Part shown: positions 23,346-34,569 of the stretch, one piece after another
Layout: every line of letters begins with the position of its first letter
Numbering within the stretch: the stretch's first letter is position 1
Assembly (NCBI RefSeq): GCF_024586455.1
Contig: NC_065920.1
Location: forward strand, 55,807,960-55,871,959
Direction: 5' to 3'
DNA: 64,000 bases
Source of the DNA: Bactrocera neohumeralis
Taxonomy: Eukaryota > Arthropoda > Insecta > Diptera > Tephritidae
Translations under genes and position numbers: made by a program
Notes under the pieces: model-generated
Databases searched by the model: none
What the model was told of the DNA's origin: nothing
Seen by the model: only the letters and a program-made list of their open reading frames with translations

Positions 23346-23840
23346 AGAGAAAGTGAAAGATCGCCAGGCAAGTGTTAGAGAGATGGCAAGACAGCTCGAT
23401 ATCTTTCGCGAGCCCGTTCGTACACAGTTCGACTCGTCCCGATAAAGCTTAATTTTTTTAAAAAGAGCACCGTAAACAAATTTCTTATCACCTACTTGAC
23501 CTTGCGAATTCCGATCCCACATTCATGGAAAGCATTATAACTGTCGATGAGATATGGCTCTATGAGTATGAAATGCAAAGAAGTCAACAACCATCGAAAT
23601 GGAGGGAAATAACGAACCGAAACCAAAAAAAAAAAAACATGACAAAACCGCACAAAAAATCAAGGTGATGCTCATTGTTTTTTCTCGATATACGTGGTTT
23701 GGTACATCATGAATTTGTTCCAGAGGGACAGATGGTCAATGAGTAGCGCTATTGGACCGTATTCGGGCGTGTGCATAAGAACATTCGTCGTAAACGGCCA
23801 TTTTTGAAGCGCATTGTTACTGGCGACGACATTTAATGTT
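23346..23840 (+). pseudogene. marF: mariner transposase fragment
   Basis: The plus strand shows SVREMARQLDIFREPVRT (HTH), VDEIWLYEYEMQRSQQPSKW (first catalytic Asp in the position of TGDETWxYxYD), a damaged KVMLIVFFDIRG, GLVHHEFVPEGQMVNE and NIRRKRPFLKRIVTGDD. The last motif looks like an out-of-place second ITGDD segment, suggesting that two pieces have been joined. Stops and frameshifts are present and the second and third Asp are lost. Confidence 0.7.
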
Positions 23841-25029
23841 TTTGGTCACATATGAATACAATTTGCAACTCATTTGCATAAATTACTGTTTAAATTAATA
23901 ATTTGCATAAGAATTCCTATTGTTTTTTCTGCTTCACTCAGATTGTATGTCGAGCACATAGGTAGAACGGATGCCATACTTAGGAAGTTCATACCAAAGA
24001 TGTACTAGGACTTGCAATTTGACGTACTAAATTTATTGTTTATGGTCTTTTCTGTCATAGCATAATACTTCGTTTAGCTCAAAAAATATGCCGACAACCC
24101 ACATTAGTCAATGCCAATATGGGTTAAACTACATCAAGTGGACCCTGAAAATTTTTCTAAATTACCGATTTTGAAAATTTCCACTTCATTACGATACAAT
24201 CTACAGAAAAGTTCATCAGATTTGATATGCACTTCAAATTCAAGTATGCACTTGTATGGAAATATTCAAAACTTAATTTAATTGGATATGCATTCAATTT
24301 ATGATTTCTATTTTGCTGAAAAAAGTTTAACTCCAATATTTATCGTAATAAAGTAGTAATCAAAACTAATTAATTTCAGAAATTCTGTACTTTTTTAAGA
24401 GGCAGTTATAAATGTTTTACCGAATTTTTAACCATAGTGAATATATCACAAATATATACATGTTTTTTACTTCTAAAATTTCCATGTGTTAAATAAATGG
24501 TCACACATATAGACGTACGATATGTAATAAAAGTTTAGACAAATAAAAAAACTACTGCGAAGTAAATTTTCACTCAAAACTTTCTGCGCAAATGAAATGA
24601 AATTGAACTAAAACGGAAACATATAGTTTCGAGTAGTTTTGTGGATATTTAAATGTTTAATTAAAATGTAAAGCATTCAATAAGCTTGAATTACTTGTAG
24701 CGTGGAAGCGTTCAACGTGCAGTATAGCTGGGAGCCAACACTCCCATATTCATATGGTTTGCATGTGAGCACACACATATTGAGTTCTATATTGGTTTTT
24801 ACACTAACATTTGCGAGTGAATATGTATGAGTGGGTGTTTTAAGCAATTTCTGCAATGCGAGCTATTTAGATTCTTCTGAAATAACACTTGTGACTACAT
24901 GTGAGTACATAAACAAGACATCAAATTAAAGCTTAAATTTCACAGACGTTATTTCAATACAGATTTATTAACATAATTAATTAGTAATTCATACAAGAAT
25001 ATTATAATTGCATACGAATTTAAATATAA
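23841..25029. other. No recognisable gene or repeat
   Basis: About 1.2 kb of AT-rich DNA; nothing identified. Confidence 0.45.
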
Positions 25030-25375
25030 TTTCAGGAATATAAAGAAAAAAATTGTTTCACTTTAAAATAAGGTGTGGTTCTTAAACAACTGTGGTTCTG
25101 AATTACTGTGCGAAGACGTTTTGGTATGCTTCGAAACAAATTTTGAAATATTTTCATTGAAATAATACTCAATTGACCCTTCATCGCTAAGAAAAATGAT
25201 TGCAAGTTTCTACGGATGCTTTTTGGTATTTTGGAGTCGTAAATTGACCACAAATACTCAATTGGATTTAAGTCCGGTGACTGAGCTGACTACTGCAGTT
25301 GTTCGATTAAGCTTTCTTCAAAAAAGCGAGTAGCTAGGCAAGATGTGTGTTTGTGGTCATTATGTTGTTGGAAGA
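25030..25375 (-). pseudogene. Tc1-like transposase C-terminal fragment
   Basis: The minus strand reads QHNDHKHTSCLATRFFEE, then SAQSPDLNPIEYLWSIYDSK, IPKSIRRNLQSFFLAMKGQ and SIPKRLRTVIQNHS. QxNDxKHTS and SPDLNPIEYLW carry the second Asp and the Glu of the DDE triad in DD34E Tc1 transposases. One stop separates the two blocks. No inverted ends were identified. Confidence 0.75.
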
Positions 25376-25623
25376 TAAACGACCCCAAATTAATTTTTCT
25401 GCACTTATTATCAAATGGAAATATCCAATCCAAAACTTTCGATCAACTCCATTAATGAAATTTCACGGTTTTCAGCAAATTTTCTTCGTATATTTCGTAT
25501 ATTCGTGTATGGAAATTTTTGGCTTTGGACCTCCACTGTATTGAGTTTTGCTTGCATATCTTTTCTTTTTCTTTTTTTTCAAAAATCTTTTTTGCCTGTC
25601 CGATCGAAATGGAAAAAATTTCA

Positions 25624-25976
25624 GATTGGTTTTCGGAAAATGCAGAAAATGCCTACCTCGCAACGTTTCGATCGACCACAACACTTGCGGGATGGGATAG
25701 ATACCGATAGTTGAAGAGGGAAGCGAGACGCATTTGCAAACAGAAAAGAAAGAGGCCGAAATGCGTGAGTATGAAGAGCTTGACAAGCTGGTGGTGGTAG
25801 CAATCATCCGTCTGAAGAAGAGCAAAGCAGCGGGCCCAATAGATTGACGGACAAACTATTCAAACACGCCGGCGAAGAACTGAAAGGGAGAATGCAATAG
25901 CTTCTTTTTAGAATATGGTCAAACAAAAAGATGCCCAACGAATGGAATTTAAGTGTGCCTTGCCCAATCCGCATAA
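25624..25976 (+). mobile_element. RTE-5: short internal RTE fragment
   Basis: Begins at ATTGGTTTTCGGAAAATGC (compare the complement in RTE-2 near 13660), then covers the ATLRSTTTRAGWDRYREL and EARRICxQKxxEAEMREYEELDKL linker and jumps to the region before the RT (PNEWNLSVPCPI near 25935-25970). It ends exactly where the marA-4 terminal motif begins. It lacks both ends. Confidence 0.75.
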
Positions 25977-26600
25977 GGTGCATTCCAAAGTAAACAGGAC
26001 TTTTTGAATCTAGCGCCCCCTGGTGGCGCCATCTATATGTCGATTGCGTTAAAATCTGCTATCTTTATCGGTTGTCCAGTGAGAATTTCATAACATTTCA
26101 TAAATTGGAAGTGAAGTTATTGCGTTTTAAGTGTGAGTATGTTTGTGTTATCGGTGCGAAAATGAGCTTCGAACAAAGAGCCAACATTAAATTTTGTTTT
26201 AAAATTGGTAAAACTTTTACCGAAACGTTTCAATTGATAAAACAAACTACCCCGTAGCGGAGTGCACGAGTGGTGTCAACGTTTTCAAAGTGATCGTGAG
26301 GACATAAATGATGATCAACATGTGGGCCTATCAAAATCCGTGATCACCGGAAATTCTATCGAAACTGTGCGTGAATTCAACAAAAATTAGCCGAAATCAT
26401 AATCGAAATTCATGGAAATGGAATTGGTCATCTCCAAAACATCGATTTATCGCAGTTTGACCGAACACTTGGGCTTACGAAAGGTGTGTGCACGTTTTGT
26501 TCCGCACAAGTTGACTGACAACCAAAAATTGCTTAGAATCCAACATTCGAAGGACGATTATTTGACAAAAAATCACATTTATATATTCATTAGTATTTGA
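25977..26600 (+). mobile_element. marA-4: internally deleted mariner-like element
   Basis: The 5' end GTGCATTCCAAAGTAAACAG follows RTE-5 directly. The transposase opens at ATG 26161 (MSFEQRANIKFCFKIGKTFT), then after a frame change reads HQRFQSDREDINDDQHVGL-like residues, SVITGNSIETVREF, MELVISKTSIYRSLTEHLGL and VCARFVPHKLTDNQKLLRIQ. The jump HSKD to YLTKNH at about 26555 is the same deletion as in marA-3. The 3' inverted repeat is missing; the element ends near 26600. Confidence 0.82.
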
Positions 26601-26639
26601 GATACGAGTCATTTTGTGAGGCTCTAAATGTGAACTCTT

Positions 26640-26935
26640 CGATTTTTACTATGTCTGAATTAATTGAACAAAGAAGTGCGGTGATGCACCATCTCATACT
26701 GCATTGGTTATTCGTGAAATTTTACCACATTTTCAATTAATATCGCAATTATTCGATCAATTATTAATACCGCAACCACCGCATTCCCTTGAATTGCCTT
26801 CGTGTATTATTCAGCTATTCTGCAACTTCACATGATCACTCCGAGGACACCGTTTTGACTAAATTGAAGATATAAAAGCTGAATCGAAGAAGGCTGTGAT
26901 GGCCATCACGACGAAGGATGCTGTGGTGACTGGAA
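26640..26935 (+). pseudogene. marB-2: deletion derivative of marB transposase
   Basis: Starts MSELIEQRSA at 26651, as in marB-1, then jumps straight to CGDAPSHTALVIREILPHF (position of the second catalytic Asp, normally DNAPxH) and, in shifted frames, HRFDxIEDIKAESKKAVMAI of the C-terminal tail. It is a two-ended remnant that lacks most of the gene. Confidence 0.65.
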
Positions 26936-28186
26936 AATTCGTTGACATAAGTGTATTATAACGTCCCAAGACTCTGCTCGTATTCGACATGTAATCACCA
27001 TTAATTAATTCATGATATCCTATTAACTGCGTAAGACACACTAAGGATACAACACGTACAGTAGTAATATAGAATATGTTGTACACCTGAAGCAAATTCA
27101 TAAATTTCACTATATTTTTTGCTAAGCTACTAAACCAATCCTTAAAAAACTTATATGAAAATTGTTGTCATATATTTTTGGCAGGTGTCCCCACTCTTAT
27201 ATAGCAATATTCCATAGCACCAACATGAAGATTTAACCTTCATACTTTAGGTATATATGAATACATTACATATGCCTTTATATGTAAGTAATTATTTCTA
27301 CTTCGCTTATACGCATTCATATGTACACGTAGTTGTAATTAAACGTTCATGATAACTTGCAACTTCATTCTAACTTACAGTACTAATTACAGATCTACAA
27401 TCAACGAATCATAAAGCAAAATGAGGAACATAACTGACACATCGTCCTTTGTAATTGCTCTTGCAGCTGCTCCATAGAGTATTTTTGTTTCTAAGAGTTG
27501 GTGGCATTTCTCCACTATTAATTGGGTAAATATTACACAAACGATAACTGGCTGTCGTTGTTGTCTTACACCAAATGAGAATATGTCGTAGTCACAAAGT
27601 TCTGGAAACCGATAATAATATCATGATAAATTTAAACTTTACGTGACCACATTTTTTATGTTAATGTACAACTATTCCAAGCTGACATTTTCAACATATA
27701 CATAAAGGGTATACTAACATGAACGATTGATTAAATTGTGTTTGTATGTTTAGACGTGTAAAATGAGGCGGCGCAGCGCTCGGGGAAAAAACTCGGACAA
27801 CATTGGATTACAACGTTCGCCATTGATGGTAACTCCAGCACCTGCATCATTTCGAAAGAAATAAGGCCTTATGATGACGCCATACAATAACCCGCATACA
27901 ACGCGAATGAACGTTACAATCTTCGACAATTGTCAAGACCTGTACCGCAGTGAAACATGACATGAAGAAATAGCAAACTATAGTTAACACACTTACAGAA
28001 TTTGAGACAAATACGTAAACAAACATAATTGCCACGTGCAGTAAAGAAATACTATATATGTATATTGCTGGAGAATTTACAACAATTATAGCAATCTGTG
28101 GGTTAAAACATACAATCAAAATCTTCCTAGAAACATTTTGACGATAATGGTGAAATATTCTTAAGATAAATATTTATATACATATA
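26936..28186. other. No recognisable gene
   Basis: AT-rich DNA. A stretch near 27765-27870 (AGGCGGCGCAGCGCTCGGGG onward) is less AT-rich and may be a scrap of another element, but I cannot assign it. Confidence 0.35.
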
Positions 28187-28215
28187 CTAGAAAACCCGGC
28201 GAACTCCGTTTCGCC
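28187..28215 (-). other. Helitron 3' terminus of H1: hairpin plus CTAG
   Basis: Stem GGCGAA/TTCGCC with a six-base loop, then GGGTTTT and CTAG. Same architecture as 50474-50503 and 52267-52294. Confidence 0.85.
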
Positions 28216-28363
28216 ACCAAATTGCTTCGTTTTATGTAACATTTCGTTTGGTGATTAAAAGATAAAAAAAATTTTTTTTTTTGTTTGATATTTGAAAAGG
28301 AAAAATTATATTTCATTTCACAACAGTAATGAATTCATTTCGATTACAAAAATTAAGTGTTAT

Positions 28364-30330
28364 TTAGTTGAACTTCTCTAAGTAAATAAAAGGGAATCCA
28401 CAGTAAATACTGAATCGAAGCGTTATACGTGTCCGCAAATTATCCGTTTCATTGAAGTGCTCTTTGACCCCGCAGCCGTTGTCCTGCGTGAAATTAAGTG
28501 TTTTGACAACACTTTTTGGTTTTTGTTCCGATGTACAGAAAAGATGGTTTTCCAAATCGTGAGCACGCCACGTAAATCTGGTCTAGTGAAAAACATAGCA
28601 TTTCCAAATTTATGCCACACACTATGCGACTATCCTTGTGTCCTGTTGATTGTCATGTCGACTGCAATTTTCACTCGAAACGGAATACGTTTGAATTGAA
28701 ATGGCAAATCGTTAGAACTTAAAGGAATTCGTAGAATCAAGCATTCTGCCCTCTTGTATTTGATAGCCCAGATTGCGGAACATAATAACGACAGATCCAA
28801 CTTTGAGACGCAAATGATGCGGTGGCATACCAAGCCTCTCCAAAGAATTTAGAAATTCCACTGGATAATTCACTGTGTCGTCTTCATTGTCAAGACGATC
28901 GATCGAGTTGTATGAGCGCAGGTCTCCCGGAATTTGACTTTGAATCTTCTAGATTAAGTGAACAACATCGATATTTCTGGCAGCTAACATTGCGCGTGCA
29001 CTTAAGGAATCATAGTTACAATAATTTGGCCAATGTCCGAACATTCGTGATGAGTTCATCTTTAGTGAATTGATAAACGACAGATGGAATTGATATCGAA
29101 CCACCGGAATTGATGCGTACTTCATTTTCATTCTAGTGATTAACACGTTCCAGCAATTGTAATTGCTGGCTTACTTCTCCAAAATTTGCACACACCGTAC
29201 CATTCACAGTACGCAATGACTCAAATAAAGTTGAACCGCGTACATTAATCAATAGCAACCGAAGGTAGACACAATCGTCGTTTATCGGGTGGATTGTGTA
29301 AATTTGTTCTAATGCATTAGTTGATAACACACCCGGATGTTAATCTACTGGTTGGAATTGCTTTCTGCGCAACTATTTCTTTGACGATGCATTCCAGGTA
29401 TAATATCAAAGTATTTCCGAACAGAGCAATGTTCACGCAAACGGATCACTGACGAAAGTTGAGAAAAAACTCGTCAATGCTAGTTTTGTTGCTGGCGGTG
29501 TTTCCACTGGCTGTACTGTATTCTCTGGGTTGAAATACACTCTCCAAATTAACTGCGAGACGCACAACAGTCGGAAAACGTTCATGAATTGCAAAAGTAA
29601 ATATCCTACAAAGCGCTTTATTGCAGTTCACGTATCGACCGTATCGTTCAAGACGTAATTACAAACGTATTTTATCGATTACACCAAACTGCAATACTCA
29701 ACATTGATATGAGTTTTGAATGTGAATTACACAAAAAATGGCGAATATGATACGATCCATGTGTTGTCAACTTCAATACTCATTCTTCTAAATTGAATGC
29801 TGAATGTTCTGCCATTGTCGTCTGGTGAGCGACGCCTATACAGTGGATACCAATCATTTCAAGTTTGAGTTTCCGAAAGAAAAGCATTTGGATAGTGTTT
29901 CGTGCATTTATTGTCAGACATACAACCCGAAGTGGGATTATGGTGTCCGCAAGGTCCATGAACCATATTGGTTTTCACCATTTAGTATAATACTGTATCT
30001 TTCTCTGCATCAGGAATTTCCGCAGAAACGAGTTCATCAGTTTGATCTGGTGTAACTACCATCCACCATCCAAAGAAGAAGGTGTGCTCTAACGTTTTTT
30101 TGCTACTCAGCAGAATACATCCAGCATCTAACAGCACCATATATATGTACCATATGTTGCTTTAAGATAAAGTCCATCAAACATCGCAGCTGTTGTTTGA
30201 AAAGTCGTGCTGTGACATCGTGACGATCGCTTGCTGATCGACCGCGTTCCATAATTCCACACGTATGTCATCGCATCCTGGGAGTAGTCGTTCATGTGTC
30301 TTGGGCTGCCATACGTTGATGGCAAAAGGA
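28364..30330 (-). pseudogene. Helitron Rep-helicase polyprotein, decayed (H1)
   Basis: N-terminal Helitron-like domain pieces: DAMTYVWNYG (about 30265), RHDVTAR region, LLDAGCILLSSKK, VHGPCGHHNPTSGCM (about 29945) and CTKHYP. Later: YTIHPINDDCVYLRLLLINV and RTVNGTVCANFGEVSQQLQL (about 29300-29170), and Pif1-type helicase motif VI DLPFQFKRIPFRVK plus MTINRTQG (about 28710-28650), followed by SRV-like C-terminal residues and CTSEQKPKSVVKTL. The Walker A/B part of the helicase is mostly deleted. A deletion after NYG is shared with H3. In active Helitrons this protein nicks, unwinds and rejoins single strands. Confidence 0.85.
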
Positions 30331-30395
30331 ACGCCGACCGATATTAGCGCGACCTCTTCGTAGCTTCGTAAGAAATTTCAATCTATAATTGATCG

Positions 30396-31234
30396 ATATT
30401 AAGGGAACTGTGGGACGGCATTTCAAACTTGATATTGATATCATCGGCCTCAACACCCGCGCCGTTAGTTCTGCTTTCTCCAGGCTGGACAAGGAAGCAC
30501 AGAAAATGGGTCTGGCAGTGAACGAGGGCAAGACGAAATATCTCCTGTCATCAAACAAACAGTCGTCGCACTCGCGACTTGGCTCTCACGTCACTGTTGA
30601 CAGTCATAACTTTGAAGTCGTAGATAATTTCGTCTATCTTGGAACCAGCGTAAACACCACCAACAATGTCAGCCTAGAAATCCAACGCAGGATAACTCTT
30701 GCCAACAGGTGTTACTTCGGACTGAGTAGGCAATTGAAAAGTAAAGTCCTCTCTCGACGAACCAAAGACTAACTCTATAAGTCGCTCATAATTCCCGTCC
30801 TGCTATATGGTGCAGAGGCTTGGACGTTGTCAACAACTGATGAGTCGACGTTACGAGTTTTCGAGAGAAAAGTTCTGTGAAAGATTTATGGTCCTTTGCG
30901 CATTGGCCACGGCGAATATCGCATTCGATGGAACGATGAGCAGTACGAGATATACGACGACATTGACATAGTTCAGCGAATTAAAAGACAGCGGCTACGC
31001 TGGCTAGGTCATGTTGTCCGAATGGACGAAAACACTCCAGCTCTGAAAGTATCCGCCGGGGGAAGCAGAGGAAGAGGAAGACCTCCACTCCGTTGGAAGG
31101 ACCAAGTGGAGAAGGACCTGGCTACGCTTGGAATATCCAATTGGCGCCACGTAGCGAAAAGAAGAAACGACTGGCGCGCTGTTGTTAACTCGGCTATAAT
31201 CGCGTAAGCGGTGTCTACGCCAATTAAGAAGAAG
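30396..31234 (+). mobile_element. RTE-3: RTE insertion with 9-bp target duplication
   Basis: Flanked by direct repeats AATTGATCG at 30387-30395 and 31235-31243. It begins in the region before the RT (GGGAACTGTGGGACGGCATT), then jumps at about 30432 to the RT just after YADD (DIDIIGLNTRAVSSAFSRLD), a deletion of roughly 1.6 kb compared with RTE-1. It continues through AVNEGKTKYLLSSNKQ, VYLGTSVNTTNN, a stop at about 30770, MRIGHGEYRIRWNDEQ (30896), WLGHVVRMDENTPAL and RGRGRPPLRWKDQVEKDLAT to ...NSAIIA at 31206. The 3' tail is AAGAAGAAG. It is the least decayed RTE 3' end in the window. Confidence 0.9.
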
Positions 31235-31828
31235 AATTGATCGCTTTATGTGAAACATAACGTTTTCACTGAATAATTTTCAATAATTTTTCTTTTGAAT
31301 AGCCGGAATAAAAAAGCATGCGACCGAAATTGAATGATTCAAATATTTGACAAATAAAAATATTGAAAAACAAAACAAACAAAAGTTGAAAAAAATTTTG
31401 TATGGAAAAATGTTACTTTTTGGGAATTTTCCAATTTCCCTTAACATTTAGGAGGATGAAAAATAGATTTTGTCCGATTCTCCACCCTAGCCGATATGCA
31501 CGCTAAGATTCACGAAAATCGGTCTAGCGGTTTCAGAGGAGTTCAATAATGTACACCGTGACAAGAGAATTTTATATATTAGATAAGTATACGAAGCATC
31601 AGAGAGAAATTTCAAGGTATAACCTTTGCTCTGGAGCTAAAACTTTCCTCAACATCAAAAATCGATATCATTCGATATCAATTAATGAGAGGCAACTAAA
31701 TATATATTTTTACTATTCTCTTTTTTCTGATATCAATTAACTTTACCCACACTTTGTTTATTTTCTCCACTCAGAGTTTTTTCGGTTTTTTTACCGAACC
31801 CACAATGAAAGGAACAAAATAACCTCGG

Positions 31829-32150
31829 ATGAGAGACCCCCCTTTTGAAGGGATCACATTTAATAGTATCCCATCAAAAATTCTCACCAAACTTCTTTTA
31901 ACTCGAATACAGGCCAATCTTGTAGGTTTGCTGGGGAAGCCACAAGCAGGATTTCAAACAAACCGATCATTTTGCGCTCATTTTGTCAAATACAGCGTTA
32001 TACTGGCGCAAGTAAATCACTACTTTGACTTTAAATTCAAAGCCTTACACAAAAAACAACAAACAGACCTAAATTATCGAACAACTGACGTCGTCTCATG
32101 ATATTGCTCTGCTGGCAGCAAAAAATCAATACTTGGAAAGGAATCTAAAT
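31829..32150 (+). pseudogene. Non-LTR reverse transcriptase fragment (another family)
   Basis: The plus frame reads FNSIPSKILTKLLLTRIQAN, LVGLLGKPQAGFQTNRSF and, later, a damaged DIALLA segment that could be the remains of an ADDI box. ILTKxLLxRIQxxLVGLLxxxQAGFRxNRS is typical of the finger region of RTs from non-LTR elements with a large ORF. It is too short to name a clade and differs from the RTE and Jockey copies. Confidence 0.6.
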
Positions 32151-32328
32151 ATGATTGGTGAATTTAAATATTTGAACCTAAAGCTTAGTACGCAGTTCTC
32201 AAGAAAACTTCATATAAAAAAACGCTTAAGAAACGGTCAAGAAACTTTCCTGCGATAAATTTACTCGTTCTAGTATGCAGCTCTCAAGAAATCTAGAACT
32301 AATTTTTGATACTTTTTTTCAGTAAAAT

Positions 32329-32942
32329 GTGAATATGGCAAACCTGGTTTTGCGAAGAAACATCAAATCAACAATTGTTTCTTGAAAGAAATTCGAAGTA
32401 ATCGTCAAATTCATCGTAAATTAGTTGAAATCATTATTATGAAGTATATTCCATTTTGAAATGTTGTATAAAACCTACCAATCATCAACAACATTTCTTA
32501 AATCTCAATGAAAATACATATTTATGTTAACAAACACATACACACATACATATTACGCACAAAGTTTGTTTTCTTTGTTTATTATCTCTTGCTCTTCTAA
32601 TGTAGATCATTCACAATACGTAACCAGCTGTCAAAATTACTTGAGAAATAATGTATTTTTTTTCTTGAGCAACCTTAAAGAAAGCAACAACAGAATACGC
32701 TGAACCGAATCAACATATTTGTAAACATCTATTACTTACATTTTCAACTTAAACTACATAAATACGAAAGAATGCAACCATGCTATACATAGTAGCCATA
32801 GTCAACCCCAACTTGACGAATATGCTAGACGCGTACTCGACAACGGATAAACTGGACAGTTGCTTTTTGAATGTGAATAAAGATACATCTAAATTAATAT
32901 ATACTTGTTTACTACAAATTCTGTGTCTATTTATTTCCTACA
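32329..32942 (+). mobile_element. 5' LTR (left limit uncertain) of a gypsy-like retrotransposon
   Basis: The right limit is inferred from the primer-binding site five bases downstream: the LTR would end in ...CCTACA at 32942. A GAATAAAGA polyadenylation-like signal lies at about 32874. The left limit is not determined. TGTGAATATGG at 32329 and TGTTGTATAAA at 32462 are both candidate TG starts. No matching 3' LTR was found in the window. Confidence 0.45.
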
Positions 32943-32947
32943 AATTT

Positions 32948-32965
32948 TGGGGACTCGTCCGGGAT
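32948..32965 (+). promoter_or_regulatory. tRNA-Pro-like primer-binding site
   Basis: TGGGGACTCGTCCGGGAT differs by one base from the complement of the 3' end of tRNA-Pro (TGGGGGCTCGTCCGGGAT). It lies just inside the inferred LTR end, where reverse transcription of LTR elements is primed. Confidence 0.75.
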
Positions 32966-34569
32966 TTGAATATTTGAGCCAAGAAAGCGCGATGAATAAA
33001 GTGAGACATTCGGAAAGTTTTAAAATGCGAAAGCTGCACATTGTGTAAGCTAATAAATTTTATGAAGTACATTAATGGTGTACGTGAATTTATTTCACAT
33101 ATTGTAAAAATACAGTGAAAATCGTGAGAAAATTGCGATATTTGAGTGCAAATTGATACCAATTTTATGAAATATGGTCCATTTTGCAAATGGCCGACAT
33201 AGTTCGAAAAATTTTCTCGAACTCCAATATTTGAAGTGACGGTTGAAATTTAAATTTCAAGAAGCCGAAGTGCATTTTCGATGAGAGAAAAAAAAAACAA
33301 AACACGAAGTTAAAACCTACATAAAAACGATGCAGTGTAAGCCGCACAGTATTATACTGAAAACGAAATAGAAATAGTGACAGAGTACTAAAAGCAGTGT
33401 GACAGTGGAAAGTGCTAAAAGTTTAAAAGAGCATGCAAGATACTAGATGTGAAAACTATCGAAGGTTGAATCGCATACACGCCGCACAGAAACGTATTGA
33501 GACAGCAGTAGTGATTGTAAGGCGAATAGGCTTTACTACCATAAGTGTTGAAAGGGATAAGCAGAAGTTAATTTTATTGAGACGAAGCAGAAGAAAGATA
33601 GCAGCAGTAGTAGCAGCACAGCAACTTACTGATAGCAGCAAAGTTCAGATAGAAAGAGCAAAGAAAGACGAGCAATAACTATACCGAAAGTCAAATCGGT
33701 ATAAGTCCAACAGCTTCACCAAGAAGAGCAGTAACATCGACTGCAGGAAAGTAGAAGAGCAAAGCTGTAGAAGTGTAAAACGCAGCTAGAAAGGAGTGCT
33801 TTGCAATTAAGGCAAATCACAAAATACGAAGAGTATCGAAAGTCAAATCGGTATAAGTCGTACAACTTCACCGAGGAGAGCAGCAACGGCAATAGCAGAG
33901 ATCAGCAGAAAACGAAGATAAGTAATGCGTATAAGTATAAGAAGCAGAGAAGAGGCGAGTATTATAATATTTAAAGATAAAACAGTATCAATAGAGTATC
34001 AGAATTAATAAAAGTTATCAGAATTAAAGGAACAGAAAACTAGAGCGAAATAAATAGCTTCTTGCAATAACGAAAATAGATATATAAGCAAACAAGAGTA
34101 AAGAAGGCAAAATAACTTCTACCTGAGAATAGTTTGAAGAATAGCCATAGCAAAACAAAAGAGAATTTTTCATTGTATTCAATTTAAAAGCGGAAATTGC
34201 GCTAATGTTATATCGAAACAAAGTCAATGAAATATGCAAATGGACTAAAATTAATTTGGCACATACATTTCTAATTAACTATTAACTACGAAAACTTATA
34301 TTTACTTTACTTAAACATTACATAGAGAAAGATATGCATATGTGTGTATATGTATGTTAACTATGTCAAACATTTGAAATTGAATTCATTAAATAACATT
34401 AATTTGTAGAATAACATAGTTTTAGCAGGAACTATCCATTTTTATAAACTTACTTTTATATTTTGCCACATACCACGTATTATATTTCAACTGAAACACA
34501 AAATTTTACCGCATAAATAATTTAAAATTCTGTGTACTAATCATAAGTTTTGTAATAATCTGTAAGACC
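32966..34569 (+). other. Long purine-rich leader of the LTR element
   Basis: Between the primer site and gag there are about 1.6 kb rich in A and G on the plus strand. A segment reading CGAAAGTCAAATCGGTATAA, followed by a CTTCACC-AGAGCAG stretch, occurs twice (about 33684 and 33837, about 153 bp apart). A frame of 81 codons at 33433-33678 (MQDTRCENYRRLNRIHAAQK start, very basic) may be a leader ORF or chance. No other element is recognised in it. Confidence 0.45.

Larger units (their letters stand above)
28187..31583 (-). mobile_element. H1: Helitron with both termini, interrupted by RTE-3
   Basis: Rolling-circle transposon on the minus strand. The 5' end is TCTAATATATAAAATTCTC at 31583 (flanking base A), and the 3' end is CTAG at 28190-28187 followed by T, preceded by the hairpin GGCGAA-ACGGAG-TTCGCC (28215-28198). 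Insertion between A and T, TC/CTAG ends and the subterminal hairpin are diagnostic. Remains of the Rep/helicase gene lie between. RTE-3 (30396-31234) sits in the Helitron leader with a duplicated target. The leader on the far side (31235-31583) aligns with the H3 leader. Confidence 0.88.

Noticed and set aside
29804..30055. Plus-strand frame starting MFCHCRLVSDAYTVDTNH
   Set aside because: It is the reverse of the Helitron domain on the minus strand (VHGPCGHHNP, CTKHYP), which explains the sequence better.
33433..33678. Independent basic protein gene in the LTR leader
   Set aside because: It lies in an AG-rich leader where Arg/Lys codons arise by composition; kept only as a possible leader ORF.
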